A stretch of DNA of 24,347 bases from a candidate division Hyd24-12 bacterium UBA5074 (GTDB lineage Bacteria; Fermentibacterota; Fermentibacteria; Fermentibacterales; Fermentibacteraceae): assembly GCA_002414865.1 (NCBI GenBank), contig DIAQ01000047.1, positions 47,871 through 72,217 of the forward strand, written 5' to 3'. The notes below the pieces were generated by a model. The model had not been told where the DNA came from. It was given only the letters and a program-made list of their open reading frames with translations, and did not search any database. Both the position numbers and the translations under genes were made by a program. Shown in pieces: positions 23,725-24,347 of this stretch; position 1 is the first letter of the stretch, and each line of letters begins with the position of its first letter.

Positions 23725-23754
23725 ATACTAAACCAATATGTATTGGTTCCGCAA
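23725..23754 (-). promoter_or_regulatory. Candidate promoter of the AbrB-ABC operon
   Basis: On the minus strand, TTGCGG (23749-23754) and TAGTAT (23725-23730, four of six -10 matches) are 18 bases apart. The transcript would start a few bases later and give a leader of roughly 15-20 bases before the ATG at 23699. The 18-base spacer is exactly the inverted repeat described separately. Both hexamers are imperfect. Confidence 0.5.
23731..23748. promoter_or_regulatory. Inverted-repeat operator candidate AACCAATA-N2-TATTGGTT
   Basis: A perfect 8-base inverted repeat with a 2-base centre (AACCAATATGTATTGGTT), strikingly AT-rich for this GC-rich window. A third half-site, CACCAATA, lies at 23720-23727, starting 11 bases before the left arm and so about one helical turn away. 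The repeat fills the spacer between the candidate -35 and -10 and is close upstream of the AbrB-like gene. Binding by that protein is an inference. Confidence 0.7.
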
Positions 23755-23869
23755 GGCCGATCCTCCGCCCGATCCGGAGATGCCCGCCCCCTCCCCGCGC
23801 GGGGCCGTCGGAAGCCTCCCTTTGCATCGGAGGGGCACGCTGCTCATATCTCCGGCAGGGAGGTTCCAG

Positions 23870-24347
23870 ATGGAGTACTATCCCGCGGTCCGGGACACTG
23901 GCAGCATCGACCTTCTCCTCGCGCACATCAGGCAGACACCCCCGCCGCCTGCGGCCGACGTGTCCTACCTCAAGGACGCCGGCTTCAGGAGGGAGGGCGA
24001 CGAAGCCCTTGCCGACCTGCTGCTGTTCCTCGGGTTCGTGGATGCCGACTGGAGGCCTGAGCCCCTCTGGAAGACCTACGCGGGGGACAGGTCGGGGAGG
24101 CTGCTCTCCGAGTCCGTCAGACGAGCCTACTCACATCTCTTCGAGAGCTTCGGCGACCCCGGGAGGCAGAGCGACGACGACCTGATGACCTTCTTCAGGA
24201 AGCAGACATCCGCATCCGAGACCGACCTGGCATTCATGGTCCTGACCTTCAGGGTGCTGCGCGACGTGGCAGGCCCCGATCCGGCTGCCGCACCCTCCTC
24301 ACCGCAGCCTTCCCCGGTCTCCTCTGCTGCGCCTGCCGCCCGTGCGC
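23870..24347 (+). CDS. DUF5343 family protein (partial, C-terminus beyond right edge)
   Basis: The first 159 residues of a protein that runs off the window. It starts MEYYPAVRDTGSIDLLLAHI, continues with LLLFLGFVDADWRPEPLWKTY, then RRAYSHLFESFGD and DDLMTFFRKQTSASE. This order matches what I recall of the DUF5343 family: a winged-helix-like fold with a FLGF.D...P...W..Y phrase and a later L..FFR phrase. Its function is unknown. After about residue 136 the sequence becomes Pro/Ala/Ser-rich, a flexible linker that implies a further domain outside the window. The start ATG at 23870 has GGGAGG 6 bases upstream. It is divergent from the AbrB-ABC operon across a 170-base gap; a weak TTGCAT-17-CATATC lies at 23822-23850 but would leave almost no leader. 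Confidence 0.78.
   Translation, partial: MEYYPAVRDTGSIDLLLAHIRQTPPPPAADVSYLKDAGFRREGDEALADLLLFLGFVDADWRPEPLWKTYAGDRSGRLLSESVRRAYSHLFESFGDPGRQSDDDLMTFFRKQTSASETDLAFMVLTFRVLRDVAGPDPAAAPSSPQPSPVSSAAPAARA

Noticed and set aside
23793..23804. CCCCGCGCGGGG palindrome upstream of the DUF5343 gene
   Set aside because: It is a low-complexity GC palindrome expected by chance in this composition, with no U-tract and no promoter nearby.

Overview
The window looks like chromosomal housekeeping DNA from a GC-rich bacterium (about two thirds G+C by eye). It is gene-dense, uses many GTG and TTG starts, and favours AGG for arginine. The gene orders rho-rpmE-DUF1385-prfA and phoH-pgpH-ybeY-recO-glyS are classic bacterial neighbourhoods. 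Two lipobox lipoproteins and a secreted LysM protein with a coiled coil suggest a diderm-like envelope. The many-domain signalling protein and the archaeal/actinobacterial-type ValRS suggest an uncultured lineage, perhaps in the FCB group. That placement is inference; a tree of Rho, RecO or GlyS would settle it. I see no tRNA, rRNA, insertion sequence, prophage or CRISPR array.

Layout. (1) 1-3236, minus strand: rho, rpmE, a DUF1385 membrane protein and prfA (cut by the left edge), a translation/termination operon with a strong hairpin between rpmE and DUF1385. (2) 3494-5427, plus: a membrane GAF protein with a degenerate GGDEF domain, coupled to a small VanZ-like protein. (3) 5461-6599, plus: a self-contained unit with a good sigma70-type promoter, a small coiled-coil lipoprotein, a secreted two-LysM protein and a strong intrinsic terminator. 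Its codon use suggests high expression. (4) 6614-13251, plus: six overlapping genes, phoH, pgpH, ybeY, a CorC/HlyC-like CBS protein, recO and glyS. (5) 13248-17861, minus: a protein of about 1537 residues with a dead kinase-like domain, a dead STAND/AAA-like domain, a helical-repeat region, a GAF, an intact diguanylate cyclase and a second GAF-like domain. (6) 17981-20889, plus: valS overlapping a dCMP deaminase. (7) 20906-23699, minus: an AbrB-like regulator, a lipoprotein substrate-binding protein, an ABC ATPase and a permease, all overlapping, behind a promoter whose spacer is exactly an inverted repeat. (8) 23870-end, plus: a DUF5343 protein cut by the right edge.

How the parts relate. 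Most genes serve translation, RNA metabolism and DNA repair. Around them are two proteins of the c-di-GMP family (one active-looking cyclase, one that appears catalytically dead) and a PgpH-type c-di-AMP phosphodiesterase, so two cyclic-dinucleotide systems are represented. The most unusual items are the large cyclase with decayed sensory modules, the operator-in-spacer promoter of the AbrB-ABC operon, and the insulated lipoprotein/LysM unit. No gap between genes exceeds 300 bases; the longest is the 257-base divergent region at 3237-3493.
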